Shown: positions 34,362-42,655 of the stretch, one piece after another
Layout of the letters: each line of letters begins with the position of its first letter
Numbering within the stretch: position 1 is the first letter of the stretch
DNA from: Eubacterium sp.
GTDB lineage: Bacteria; Bacillota; Clostridia; Lachnospirales; Lachnospiraceae
Assembly (NCBI GenBank): GCA_016280325.1
Contig: JAEEGM010000018.1
Coordinates: 1-49,310 of the forward strand
Direction of reading: 5' to 3'
Length of the DNA stretch: 49,310 bases
Translations under genes and position numbers: made by a program
The notes under the pieces: model-generated
Database searches by the model: none
Told to the model about the DNA's origin: nothing
Seen by the model: only the letters and a program-made list of their open reading frames with translations

Positions 34362-36485
34362 ATGATGAGAAGAAACAACATGGTAAGACGTCTGGTGGTA
34401 GGGACGCTTGTGGCAGCTATGAGCCTGAGCATCATGCCGACAACCGCACAGGCGAAGGTCAGCAAGCAGGAATCTGTTTACGTTATGGCCAACCCGGACG
34501 GCTCGACGAAGTCGATCACCGTGTCCGATCAGTTGCAGGGGGCAGGTGAAGCAGGAGGCTCGATCAAGGATGTTTCGAAGCTTTCGGACATCAAAAATGT
34601 CAAGGGCGATGAGACCTTTGACCAGAGCGGTCAGAACCTGACCTGGAACACCAACGGGGCGGATATTTATTATCAGGGAAAAACAGAAGAGCAGCTTCCG
34701 GTTTCCGTGAAATTCAAGTTTGAACTTGACGGAAAAGAGGTTAAGCCGGAGGATATCGTCGGTCAGAGCGGCAAGATGAAGATCACGATTTCTTATGAGA
34801 ATAACAGTAAGAAAAATGTGACGATCGCCGGTAAAAGCGAGACGGTCAACACGCCATTTTTGATGGCTACGGGAATGATTTTTGACAGTGAAAAATTCAC
34901 CGATCTCGTACTGGATGATGGCGGAAAGATTATCGATGACGGATCGAAGAGTATCGTGATCGTTCTCGGTATGCCGGGACTGAAGGAGTCCTTGAATCTG
35001 ACCGGAAAAATCAAGGAAAAACTTGATGACAAGTTGAAGAATGAGTTTACACTCACCTGTAACGTGAAGGATTTCGAGATGAAAAATACCTTCACCTTTG
35101 CCAGTGCCAATCTCCTGAATATGATCACAGACAATGAGGATGGCAAGATTGATATCGATCTCAGTAAGATCGATGACAAGGTCGATGATCTCGATGATGC
35201 CATAGATAAGCTGGATGACGGATCGAAAAAGCTTTCGGATGGTGTGAAGGAACTGGATAAGGGTGTAGACACCCTGGCATCTTCGATTAAAAAGTACGCT
35301 TCCGAAGGCGTGAAGAAGCTGACAGCGGGTATCCGTGAACTTGGAGCCAACGCACCGAAGTTGAAAAAGGGCGTCGGCAAGTACATCGACGGAGCGGACA
35401 AACTGGCCAAGGGAACCAAGGATTATGTGAAGGGCTCCGGACAGTTGACTTCCGGAATCAAGACACTTACTTCGGCAATCGGAAGTCTTGATCTGACGAA
35501 GATCACATCGATCGTCAGCGGTATTGAGAAGTTCGCGGAGGGTATCGCTGCCGCGGCTGACAAGGATAAGATGGAGCAGCTCACCAAGGGAGCGACTGCC
35601 GTATCTGACGGAATCGGAACCGTGAACAAAGGACTCAGTGATCTCGAGAGCAGCTTTTCCAATAACGAGACCGCGATCAAAGGTCTGGAGACCGCGCTCG
35701 CAGCCAACGAAAAGGTCCTGGAAGGACTGAAGACAGCAAAGGCTGCCGGAACTCCGAACCTGGATCAGGCAATCGCAACTCTGGAGCAGACAACAGCCGG
35801 AGAGAAGCAGGCAATCGAAGGCCTGAAGACAGTAACAGACGCACAGAAGAGCGGCATCGGGAAACTCGAGAAGGCTACTGCATCAAGCAGTGACCTGGCT
35901 AGCGGTGCCAAGACGATCGCGACGACGATTTCTACGCTGGTAACCGGCATATCTACCATGGCTGACCCGACGACGATTGCGACCATCCAGACAGCGATCA
36001 GCAGTCTTTCGCAGAAACTTCCGGCATTGGTCATGGGCGTCAAGATGCTCGGTGAAGGTGCGGACAAGCTTTCAGCGAACGACAAGAAACTGACCAAGGG
36101 ATGTACGGATCTGATCAGCGGTGGCAAGACGATGCGTTCTTCCGTTGACAAGTTGGGCAATGGCATGAAACAGTTGAGTGACGGGGCAGGAAAACTCGAT
36201 TCGTCTACTGATCAGGTGGTGGACGGTGTCGGCAAGCTGAAGGATGGAACCGGCAAGCTGTTTGGCGGTGCGAAGAAACTGAGTGACGGTTTCTCAGAGT
36301 TCCGCAAAAAAGCGATCGACAAACTTTTGGATTTTTATAACAATGATATCAAGAACCTGGTTGATCGTGTACAGGGAATTATGGATGCAGGAAGAGAGTA
36401 TAAGAGCTTTTCCGGAATCGATAACGGCATGGACGGCGAAGTGAAATTCATCATCGAGACCGAGGCAGTAAAGGCAGATGATTAA
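34362..36485 (+). CDS. Secreted Leu-x-x-Gly heptad-repeat protein (YhgE/Pip-like ectodomain)
   Basis: 707 residues from the ATG at 34362 (GGAGG at 34349-34353). A signal peptide is clear: basic start, hydrophobic LVVGTLVAAMSLSIM and the cleavage site AQAK. No other membrane segment is seen. After a beta-rich N-terminal domain, residues about 270-690 are long helices with the heptad pattern L-x-x-G (KLSDGVKELDKGVDTL, KLTAGIREL, KLDSSTDQVVDGVGKLKDG, KLSDGFSEF). This is the repeat found in YhgE/Pip proteins and in partners of MMPL transporters. It should form a long coiled-coil outside the cell, perhaps linking the transporter to the wall. It lies between MMPL and TetR genes (2 nt before the latter). 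The function is inferred from context. Confidence 0.85.
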   Translation: MMRRNNMVRRLVVGTLVAAMSLSIMPTTAQAKVSKQESVYVMANPDGSTKSITVSDQLQGAGEAGGSIKDVSKLSDIKNVKGDETFDQSGQNLTWNTNGADIYYQGKTEEQLPVSVKFKFELDGKEVKPEDIVGQSGKMKITISYENNSKKNVTIAGKSETVNTPFLMATGMIFDSEKFTDLVLDDGGKIIDDGSKSIVIVLGMPGLKESLNLTGKIKEKLDDKLKNEFTLTCNVKDFEMKNTFTFASANLLNMITDNEDGKIDIDLSKIDDKVDDLDDAIDKLDDGSKKLSDGVKELDKGVDTLASSIKKYASEGVKKLTAGIRELGANAPKLKKGVGKYIDGADKLAKGTKDYVKGSGQLTSGIKTLTSAIGSLDLTKITSIVSGIEKFAEGIAAAADKDKMEQLTKGATAVSDGIGTVNKGLSDLESSFSNNETAIKGLETALAANEKVLEGLKTAKAAGTPNLDQAIATLEQTTAGEKQAIEGLKTVTDAQKSGIGKLEKATASSSDLASGAKTIATTISTLVTGISTMADPTTIATIQTAISSLSQKLPALVMGVKMLGEGADKLSANDKKLTKGCTDLISGGKTMRSSVDKLGNGMKQLSDGAGKLDSSTDQVVDGVGKLKDGTGKLFGGAKKLSDGFSEFRKKAIDKLLDFYNNDIKNLVDRVQGIMDAGREYKSFSGIDNGMDGEVKFIIETEAVKADD

Positions 36486-36487
36486 GA

Positions 36488-37105
36488 ATGAGTAAATTGG
36501 ATGAGAAAAAAAAGAAGAAACGTGAAGCGCTGTTTACGGCAGCGTTTCACCTCTTCAATACCAAGGGGATCCGACAGACTTCGATCTCGGATATCGCGCA
36601 TGAAGCCGATGTTGCGAAGGGAACGTTTTATCTGTATTTCAAAGATAAGTTTGATCTTCGTGACAAGCTGATCGCCTCGAAGGCGACACAGATCCTGGCG
36701 CAGGCGACCAAAGAGGTCGGAATCGATCTGGATCATCTGGATATCTTCCCGTTTGAGGATGCGATTGTCAAGATCGTTGACGTGATTCTGGATCGTATGA
36801 AGCGTGAACCGGACCTGCTTCGATTTATCACGAAGAATCTCAGTTGGGGAGCGTTTCATCACATGTCGATCGAGGATGAGACCACGCCGGATACCATCGA
36901 GTTTTACGAGGGGTATCACCGGATGATCGACGCGTCGGGACGCCGCTTTGATAACCCGGATCTGATGCTCTTTATGATATTTGAGCTGGTGGGTGGCTGC
37001 AGTTATCAGGTGATCCTGAAAGAGAAGCCGGTATCACTCGAGGAATTGAAGCCGAGCCTGTATGTGACAATCCGCGATATTGTACGGAGTCATGAAATCG
37101 TATAA
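36488..37105 (+). CDS. TetR-family transcriptional regulator
   Basis: 205 residues. The N-terminal DNA-binding domain is typical: ALFTAAFHLFNTKGIRQTSISDIAHEADVAKGTFYLYFKDK (helices 1-3 and the YxxF after the recognition helix). The rest is a variable helical ligand domain. The gene lies in mid-operon, two bases after the heptad-repeat gene and 19 before the ABC genes, so autoregulation through the TGACC-type palindromes at 32029-32081 is likely. The ligand is probably an exported lipophilic compound (inference). Confidence 0.92.
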   Translation: MSKLDEKKKKKREALFTAAFHLFNTKGIRQTSISDIAHEADVAKGTFYLYFKDKFDLRDKLIASKATQILAQATKEVGIDLDHLDIFPFEDAIVKIVDVILDRMKREPDLLRFITKNLSWGAFHHMSIEDETTPDTIEFYEGYHRMIDASGRRFDNPDLMLFMIFELVGGCSYQVILKEKPVSLEELKPSLYVTIRDIVRSHEIV

Positions 37106-37124
37106 ACGGTGGAGATGAAGTAGT

Positions 37125-38846
37125 ATGAGATTTCTTCTCGCATTTTTTAAACCTTATATCAAAGAAGTTGTTCTGGCGCCGCTTTTCAAACTGGGAGAAG
37201 CGACGCTGGAACTTTTTGTGCCTTTGGTGATGACGGCGATCATCGACCGCGGAATTGCGGACGGTGATACGTCGTTTATTTTGCATATGGGAGCGGTGCT
37301 CGTCGGACTCGCCACGGTCGGTATGATCATCTCGATCACGGCACAGTATTTTTCCGCCAAGGCGGCGGTCTGCTTTACAACGGATGTCAAGCACGCGCTC
37401 TTTACTCATATCACGCACCTTTCGCAGGCGGCGATCGGACGCACGGGAACGTCGACTTTGATCACGCGGATGACCAGCGATATCAACCAGGTCGGTACCG
37501 GTGTGAATCTCTTTTTGCGGTTATTTTTACGCTCGCCGTTTATCGTGTTCGGAGCGATGGTGATGGCGTTTATGATCGATGTCCGATGCGCGTTGATCTT
37601 TGTCGTGGTGATCCCCGTATTAGCGACCATCGTGGCGCTCTGTCTCAAACTTACGATCCCTCTGTATAAAAATGTCCAGACGCGGGTTGACAAGGTGCTT
37701 CTTCGCACCAGGGAAAACCTTTCTGGTGTGCGTGTGATCCGCGCGTTTCTAAGACAGGAGACGGAGAAGAAGAACTTTGAGAAGGAGACAAAGGATGTGT
37801 TTTCCGGGCAGCAGCATGTCGGCCGGATCTCGTCTCTGATGAATCCGCTGACGCTTCTCATTGTCAATCTGGGGATCCTTGTTTTGATCCGTGTGGGTGG
37901 CCTGCGTGTTGAGTTCGGCGGGCTGTCACAGGGGCAGGTTGTCGCACTCATCAACTATATGTCACAGATCCTCGTGGAACTTGTGAAGCTTGCCAATCTG
38001 ATCCTGAATGTCAATCGGGCACTGGCCTGTGCCGGCCGGATCCGTGAGGTGTTCGAGCTGGAGGAGGCGGAGTACGGCGAAGCCGATGTGGAAGAGCCTG
38101 TAGCCGGTGTTGACGGCCTTGCCTGCCATCAGCTGTCATTCGCTTATCCGGGGAGCCGGGAGGAGGCGCTGACGGGTCTTGATTTTTCTGTCGGAAGAGG
38201 AGAAACCCTGGGGATCATCGGTGGTACGGGTGCGGGGAAGAGCACGCTTCTTTCCCTGATACGGAAAGCCTATGAGGCCGGCGAAGGATCCATTGATGTG
38301 CTCGGACAGGATGTGGCATCGTGGAGCCTGACCGGGGAGCGGGAAAGGATCGGTTATGTGCCGCAGCGCTCGTCTCTTTTTTCCGGAACAATTCGGGAGA
38401 ATCTCCGGATGGGAAGAGAAGATGCTACGGATGAGGAAATCTGGGAAGCCCTTGAGGTGGCGCAGGCGGCGGACTTTATCCGTGATAAAAACGGTCTCGA
38501 TACCGAGGTGGAAGCCGGTGGAAGGAACTTCTCCGGCGGTCAGAGACAGCGCCTGTGTATCGCCAGAGCAGTGGTGAAAAGACCGGAACTGTTGATCCTC
38601 GACGATTCGTTTTCAGCTCTTGATACCGCGACGGAGAAGGCGGTCAGGGAGAAACTGTATACGTATTTTGAGTCCTTAAAAACAACGATCATTATCGTGT
38701 CTCAGCGTATCGCTTCGGTGCGTTCCGCGGATCGTATTCTGGTGCTCGATGACGGGCAACAGGTGGGGTTCGGTACCCACGAAGAACTCCTCGACACTTG
38801 TGAGGTCTATCAGGAGACCTTCCGGATCGGAGGTGACGAGGGATGA
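37125..38846 (+). CDS. ABC half-exporter, subunit with degenerate catalytic site
   Basis: 573 residues: a six-helix exporter domain (residues about 1-300), then the nucleotide-binding domain with Walker A GGTGAGKST (about 366), signature NFSGGQRQR (about 467) and Walker B LLILDDSFSALD (about 490). The Walker B catalytic glutamate is Asp, a mark of the non-hydrolysing half of heterodimeric exporters such as TM287/288. The partner gene overlaps by four bases (ATGA at 38843). Together they should form a heterodimeric multidrug or lipid exporter, consistent with the MMPL, heptad-repeat and TetR genes upstream. Confidence 0.93.
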   Translation: MRFLLAFFKPYIKEVVLAPLFKLGEATLELFVPLVMTAIIDRGIADGDTSFILHMGAVLVGLATVGMIISITAQYFSAKAAVCFTTDVKHALFTHITHLSQAAIGRTGTSTLITRMTSDINQVGTGVNLFLRLFLRSPFIVFGAMVMAFMIDVRCALIFVVVIPVLATIVALCLKLTIPLYKNVQTRVDKVLLRTRENLSGVRVIRAFLRQETEKKNFEKETKDVFSGQQHVGRISSLMNPLTLLIVNLGILVLIRVGGLRVEFGGLSQGQVVALINYMSQILVELVKLANLILNVNRALACAGRIREVFELEEAEYGEADVEEPVAGVDGLACHQLSFAYPGSREEALTGLDFSVGRGETLGIIGGTGAGKSTLLSLIRKAYEAGEGSIDVLGQDVASWSLTGERERIGYVPQRSSLFSGTIRENLRMGREDATDEEIWEALEVAQAADFIRDKNGLDTEVEAGGRNFSGGQRQRLCIARAVVKRPELLILDDSFSALDTATEKAVREKLYTYFESLKTTIIIVSQRIASVRSADRILVLDDGQQVGFGTHEELLDTCEVYQETFRIGGDEG

Positions 38847-40597
38847 AACAACGTGAGATTTACCGTCGCCTGTTCCGATATCTGAGGCCGTATAAGATAA
38901 CGGTCCTGCTGTCATTTTTACTGGCTATCATAACGGTTGTGATGACACTTGTTATTCCGATAAAAATCGGGGAAGCGGTGGATGAAATACCGGGTCCGGG
39001 ACGCGTGATGTGGGAGAATATCTTCCCCATCATATGGCAGATCGCGGCTTGCGCCGGTGTCAGCGCGCTGGCTTCGTATCTGATGAATCTGTGCAATAAT
39101 AAGATCAGTTTCGGTGTGGTGAGAGATCTTCGTACGGAGGCGATTGCCGTGATAGAGGAAATGCCGATCGCTTATATCGATTCGCATCCGCACGGTGATA
39201 TCGTGAGCCGTGTGATCGCGGACGCGGATACGGTGTCGGATGGACTATTGATGGGATTATCGAATCTGTTTTCCGGTGTGATCACGATACTCGGAACGCT
39301 TGTATTTATGTTTATTACCAGCGCGCCGATCGCGGTGACCGTGGTGGTCGTGACACCGCTTTCGCTGCTGGTCGCAAGGTTTATCGCGAGACGCTCGTAT
39401 ACTTCATTTACCAGGCAGTCCGAGGCGCGAGCAGAGCAGACCACCGTGATCGATGAGGTGTTTGAGAACCTGGATGTGGTGCGCGCCTTCGGAAGGGAGG
39501 AGCACTTCCGTGACCGGTTTGATGAGACGGCGGAGGAATTGAAAAAACACTCCCTTGCGGCGACATTTTTCTCATCGATCACGAATCCCGCGACGCGGTT
39601 TGTCAACAGTATCGTGTATGCGGCTGTGGGTGTCTTCGGCGCGCTGTTTGCCGTGCGGGGAAGCATCACGGTCGGCGTTTTGACGGCATTTTTATCCTAC
39701 GCAAATCAATATACCAAGCCGTTCAATGAGATCTCCGGTGTGATCGCCGAACTGCAGAACGCGGTGGCGTGCGCGGGGCGACTGATCGAACTGATCGACA
39801 CGAAAACCGAAGGAAATAATGAGGATGACACAGTTCTGACGGATACGGATGGTAGGGTTAATCTTGACCATGTGTGGTTTTCCTATGAGAATAGTGAGAA
39901 AAATGATCCGGAGGATATGCTGATCCGTGATCTGAATCTATACGTGCGCCCGGGAAGTCGGGTGGCGATCGTCGGGCCGACGGGTGCCGGCAAGTCCACG
40001 ATCATCAACCTGCTGATGCGGTTTTACGATGTGAATCGGGGCCGGATTCTGGTTTCGGATAAAAATATCCGCGAGGTGAGTAGAGACAGTCTTCGCGCGC
40101 AGTACGGGATGGTGCTGCAGGAGACGTGGCTGATGAGCGGGACGGTTCGTGAGAATATCGCGTTCGGTAAGCCGGAAGCGACGGAGGAAGAGATCGTCGC
40201 TGCTGCAAAGGCAGCGCATGCACATTCCTTTATCAGGCGGCTACCGGAGGGGTACGATACCGTGATCAGCGACGCGACCGGACTTTCGGCCGGGCAGAGG
40301 CAGCTACTGTGTATCGCGCGTGTGATGCTGTCGCCGCCGCCGATGCTGATCCTGGATGAGGCGACTTCGTCGATCGATATGCGCACGGAGGTGCGGATCC
40401 GGAAGGCATTTGCCACGTTGATGAAGGGACGGACAACCTTTATCGTAGCACATCGGTTGCAGACGATCCGCGAGGCGGATGTGATCCTGGTAATGCGCGA
40501 CGGGCGTATCGTCGAGCAGGGATCGCACGCGGAGCTGATTGCTGCTGGCGGTTACTATCGGGAATTGTATGAAGCAAGCGCGCCGGCGCAGTCGTGA
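38843..40597 (+). CDS. ABC half-exporter, subunit with intact catalytic site
   Basis: 584 residues. Six helices (about residues 20-310), then Walker A GPTGAGKST (about 377), signature LSAGQRQLL (about 480, with Ala for the first Gly) and an intact Walker B MLILDEATSSID (about 502) followed by VAHRLQTI. The intact Glu of this subunit pairs with the perfect signature of the partner, while the partner's Asp pairs with this altered signature. That gives one active and one degenerate ATP site. Translation is coupled to the preceding gene. It is the last gene of the operon. Confidence 0.94.
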   Translation: MKQREIYRRLFRYLRPYKITVLLSFLLAIITVVMTLVIPIKIGEAVDEIPGPGRVMWENIFPIIWQIAACAGVSALASYLMNLCNNKISFGVVRDLRTEAIAVIEEMPIAYIDSHPHGDIVSRVIADADTVSDGLLMGLSNLFSGVITILGTLVFMFITSAPIAVTVVVVTPLSLLVARFIARRSYTSFTRQSEARAEQTTVIDEVFENLDVVRAFGREEHFRDRFDETAEELKKHSLAATFFSSITNPATRFVNSIVYAAVGVFGALFAVRGSITVGVLTAFLSYANQYTKPFNEISGVIAELQNAVACAGRLIELIDTKTEGNNEDDTVLTDTDGRVNLDHVWFSYENSEKNDPEDMLIRDLNLYVRPGSRVAIVGPTGAGKSTIINLLMRFYDVNRGRILVSDKNIREVSRDSLRAQYGMVLQETWLMSGTVRENIAFGKPEATEEEIVAAAKAAHAHSFIRRLPEGYDTVISDATGLSAGQRQLLCIARVMLSPPPMLILDEATSSIDMRTEVRIRKAFATLMKGRTTFIVAHRLQTIREADVILVMRDGRIVEQGSHAELIAAGGYYRELYEASAPAQS

Positions 40598-40678
40598 TTG
40601 GCCCCCAAGTACAGCGAATGCTGTACTTTTCGACCACCTGATAAGTCTCCTCGGGTGACCAATCACTGCCGCCGGCAG
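40594..40678 (+). terminator. Structured region after the ABC operon: terminator-like hairpin inside a closing stem
   Basis: AAGTACAGC (40607-40615) pairs with GCTGTACTT (40620-40628) and runs into TTTT, a short terminator. It is enclosed by GTGATTGG (40594-40601) and CCAATCAC (40659-40666), with a further CACCTGA/TCGGGTG stem (40635-40657) and a CTGCC/GGCAG hairpin (40666-40678). The short T run makes termination uncertain; the whole could be a folded leader of the lipoprotein gene. Confidence 0.5.
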
Positions 40679-40707
40679 GGGACATATACAGAAAGGAAGT
40701 TTGATCC

Positions 40708-41997
40708 ATGAAGAAAGTAATCCGAGCGTTAGCAATTGCAATGCTAATTGCATGCGCTGCGATGGGAAGTAAATCGGAGACACCGACGGCGAAGGCCGGG
40801 ACGACGGCACATCGCGCCGTGTGGGTTTGTTTTTATGAGTTTGCCGCGGCAGGACTTTCCAACCGTACCGAGGCGGCTTTCCGGCAGAACGCGGAGACAA
40901 TGTTCAAGAAGATCAAGGCCTACGGCTGCAACGAGGTTTACTTTCATGTGAGGTCATACGACGACGCGATCTATCCGTCCAAGGTGGTAGGGTGGAGTTC
41001 CTACATGTGCAGTGACAAGCGTTCGCCGGGTTACGATCCGCTGAAGATCCTGGTGGAGCAGGCGCACAAGCAGAAACTGAAGCTTCACGCGTGGATGAAT
41101 CCGTACCGCGTGACGGTCTCCAAGATTCTTAATCCGGCCAAGAAAAAAACGATCAACCGGGTTGTCAATCAGGTCAAAGAGATAGTCAAGAATTATGATG
41201 TCGACGGAATCCATTTTGATGATTATTTTTATCTCGGAGATAAGTATGCCAAGGTCAAGGCGAAGACACGTCGCAAGAATGTAAATAAATTAATAAAAAA
41301 GGTTTATAATACCGTAAAAAGCATCGATAAAAATTGTCAGTTCGGAATCAGTCCGGCGGGAAACTTCGAGTACAGTATGTCGATCGGCGGAGATGTCGAA
41401 ACCTGGATGAGCAAGCCCGGTTATATCGACTATATCGTGCCACAGATTTATTGGTCAGACAATTATAAATTAAACGGTAAAAAAACGAAGCTTTATTCCG
41501 AGCGTCTGGCACTCTGGAGGAGTAAAAATAAGATCGACCTGCCGATGTATATCGGCCTCGGGGTCTATCGTGCCGGCAGAAAAGAATCCGAGGTTAAACC
41601 GGATTACGGATGGGCGAAAAAGAAGACCAACCTAAAGGAAATGCTCCAAAAGATCAAGGACGGAAATACCGAAGGGTATTCGCTTTTTGCCTATACGGAT
41701 ATGATATCCAAAACTGCCGCCAAGGAAATGAAAGGCTTTATGCAGGAGCTGGCGTGGATCAAGTTGAACAAAACCGAGGTGACTCTGAAAAAGGGAGAGA
41801 CCTTTACGCTGACGGGTACGTGGAAGCCGGATAAGGTATTGGATATGCCGAAGGTTTCCTTCCGGTCGCTGGATGAGCAGATCGCGACGGTGACTTCGAA
41901 GGGTGTGATCACCGCCGTGGCCGAAAGCGGGACCGTGAAGATCCAGGCGTACTCAGGAACCAAGATAAAGACGTGTAAGGTAACGATTGAAGAATAG
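40708..41997 (+). CDS. YngK-like (GHL10/DUF187) secreted glycoside hydrolase-like lipoprotein
   Basis: 429 residues. The N-terminus MKKVIRALAIAMLIAC has a lipobox L-I-A-C with Cys16, so a membrane lipoprotein is likely. Residues about 35-345 form the YngK-type barrel: RAVWVCFYEF, GCNEVYFHVRSYDDAIYPS, LKLHAWMNPYRV, VDGIHFDDYFY, FGISPAG and IDYIVPQIYW. The acidic residues in HFDDYF are where the family's putative catalytic site lies. A C-terminal Ig-like domain follows (LNKTEVTLKKGETFTLTG to KVTIEE), typical of Big2 wall-binding modules. The substrate is unknown; peptidoglycan or wall glycans are plausible. rlmH starts 12 nt after the stop. Confidence 0.88.
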   Translation: MKKVIRALAIAMLIACAAMGSKSETPTAKAGTTAHRAVWVCFYEFAAAGLSNRTEAAFRQNAETMFKKIKAYGCNEVYFHVRSYDDAIYPSKVVGWSSYMCSDKRSPGYDPLKILVEQAHKQKLKLHAWMNPYRVTVSKILNPAKKKTINRVVNQVKEIVKNYDVDGIHFDDYFYLGDKYAKVKAKTRRKNVNKLIKKVYNTVKSIDKNCQFGISPAGNFEYSMSIGGDVETWMSKPGYIDYIVPQIYWSDNYKLNGKKTKLYSERLALWRSKNKIDLPMYIGLGVYRAGRKESEVKPDYGWAKKKTNLKEMLQKIKDGNTEGYSLFAYTDMISKTAAKEMKGFMQELAWIKLNKTEVTLKKGETFTLTGTWKPDKVLDMPKVSFRSLDEQIATVTSKGVITAVAESGTVKIQAYSGTKIKTCKVTIEE

Positions 41998-42008
41998 TGG
42001 AGATTACT

Positions 42009-42488
42009 ATGAAGATAACGATTTTGTCGGTGGGGAAGATTAAGGAAAAATACTTTCAGGAGGCGATCGCGGAATACAGCAAGAGACTCAGCCGTTACTG
42101 TGATCTTACAATCGTCGAGGTGGATGATGAGAAGACGCCGGACGGCGCGAGTAAGCACGAGGAGGACCTGATCCGTGCCAAGGAAGCCGAGCGACTTCGC
42201 AAGCACATCCCGGATGGGGCGTATGTGGTGGCCACGGCGATTGCCGGCAAGGAGCTTACCTCCGTGGAGTTCTCCGAGGGGATCGGGAATCTCGGTGTGA
42301 ATGGGGTGTCACACATCGTCTTTCTGATCGGTGGTTCCATCGGACTCGACATGGATCTTCTGGCTGAGGCAGATGACCGGATCAGTTTTTCGCGGATGAC
42401 CTTTCCGCACCAGTTGATGCGGGTAGTCCTGCTGGAGCAGATTTACCGTGCTTTTCGGATCCTGAAAGGCGAGCCGTATCATAAGTGA
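42009..42488 (+). CDS. rlmH: 23S rRNA (pseudouridine-1915-N3)-methyltransferase RlmH
   Basis: 159 residues, exactly the usual RlmH size. The start is the ATG at 42009, with TGGAGAT before it; a GTG four codons earlier is less likely. SPOUT-fold features are KITILSVGKIKEKYFQ at the N-terminus, the SAM-knot segment HIVFLIGGSIGLD and the conserved C-terminus FPHQLMRVVLLEQIYRAFRILKGEPYHK (split across residues 132-159). It methylates Psi1915 in helix 69 of 23S rRNA. A strong UUCG-loop terminator follows. Confidence 0.97.
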   Translation: MKITILSVGKIKEKYFQEAIAEYSKRLSRYCDLTIVEVDDEKTPDGASKHEEDLIRAKEAERLRKHIPDGAYVVATAIAGKELTSVEFSEGIGNLGVNGVSHIVFLIGGSIGLDMDLLAEADDRISFSRMTFPHQLMRVVLLEQIYRAFRILKGEPYHK

Positions 42489-42495
42489 GATCAGG

Positions 42496-42517
42496 GGCGA
42501 CTTCGGTCGCCTTTTTT
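42496..42517 (+). terminator. Rho-independent terminator after rlmH
   Basis: GGCGAC (42496-42501), TTCG tetraloop, GTCGCC (42506-42511), then TTTTTT. Confidence 0.92.
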
Positions 42518-42529
42518 GTTTTCGTGCCG

Positions 42530-42558
42530 TTGACTTTTCGCGACAAAAATGATAGAAT
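42530..42558 (+). promoter_or_regulatory. Promoter of the HATPase-like/beta-CASP operon
   Basis: TTGACT at 42530-42535, 17-nt spacer, TAGAAT at 42553-42558. The leader to the first start codon is about 90 nt and contains the motif at 42608. Confidence 0.7.
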
Positions 42559-42607
42559 CATATATATGTGATGCAGGGAAACAGGGTGGCGTGGATTGGA
42601 AGCGAAA

Positions 42608-42629
42608 GGCAGGCGTTTTTACACGTGCC
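42608..42629 (+). other. Recurrent leader motif (RFYTC type) before the HATPase-like gene
   Basis: GCAGGCGTTTTTACACGTGC at 42609-42628 can form a GGCA/TGCC hairpin and, in the frame of the downstream gene, reads R-R-F-Y-T-C-P. It resembles the leader cores at 9276, 10361, 13143 and 34319. Confidence 0.4.
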
Positions 42630-42655
42630 CTCGATATAAAACGAAGGAGGATGCT

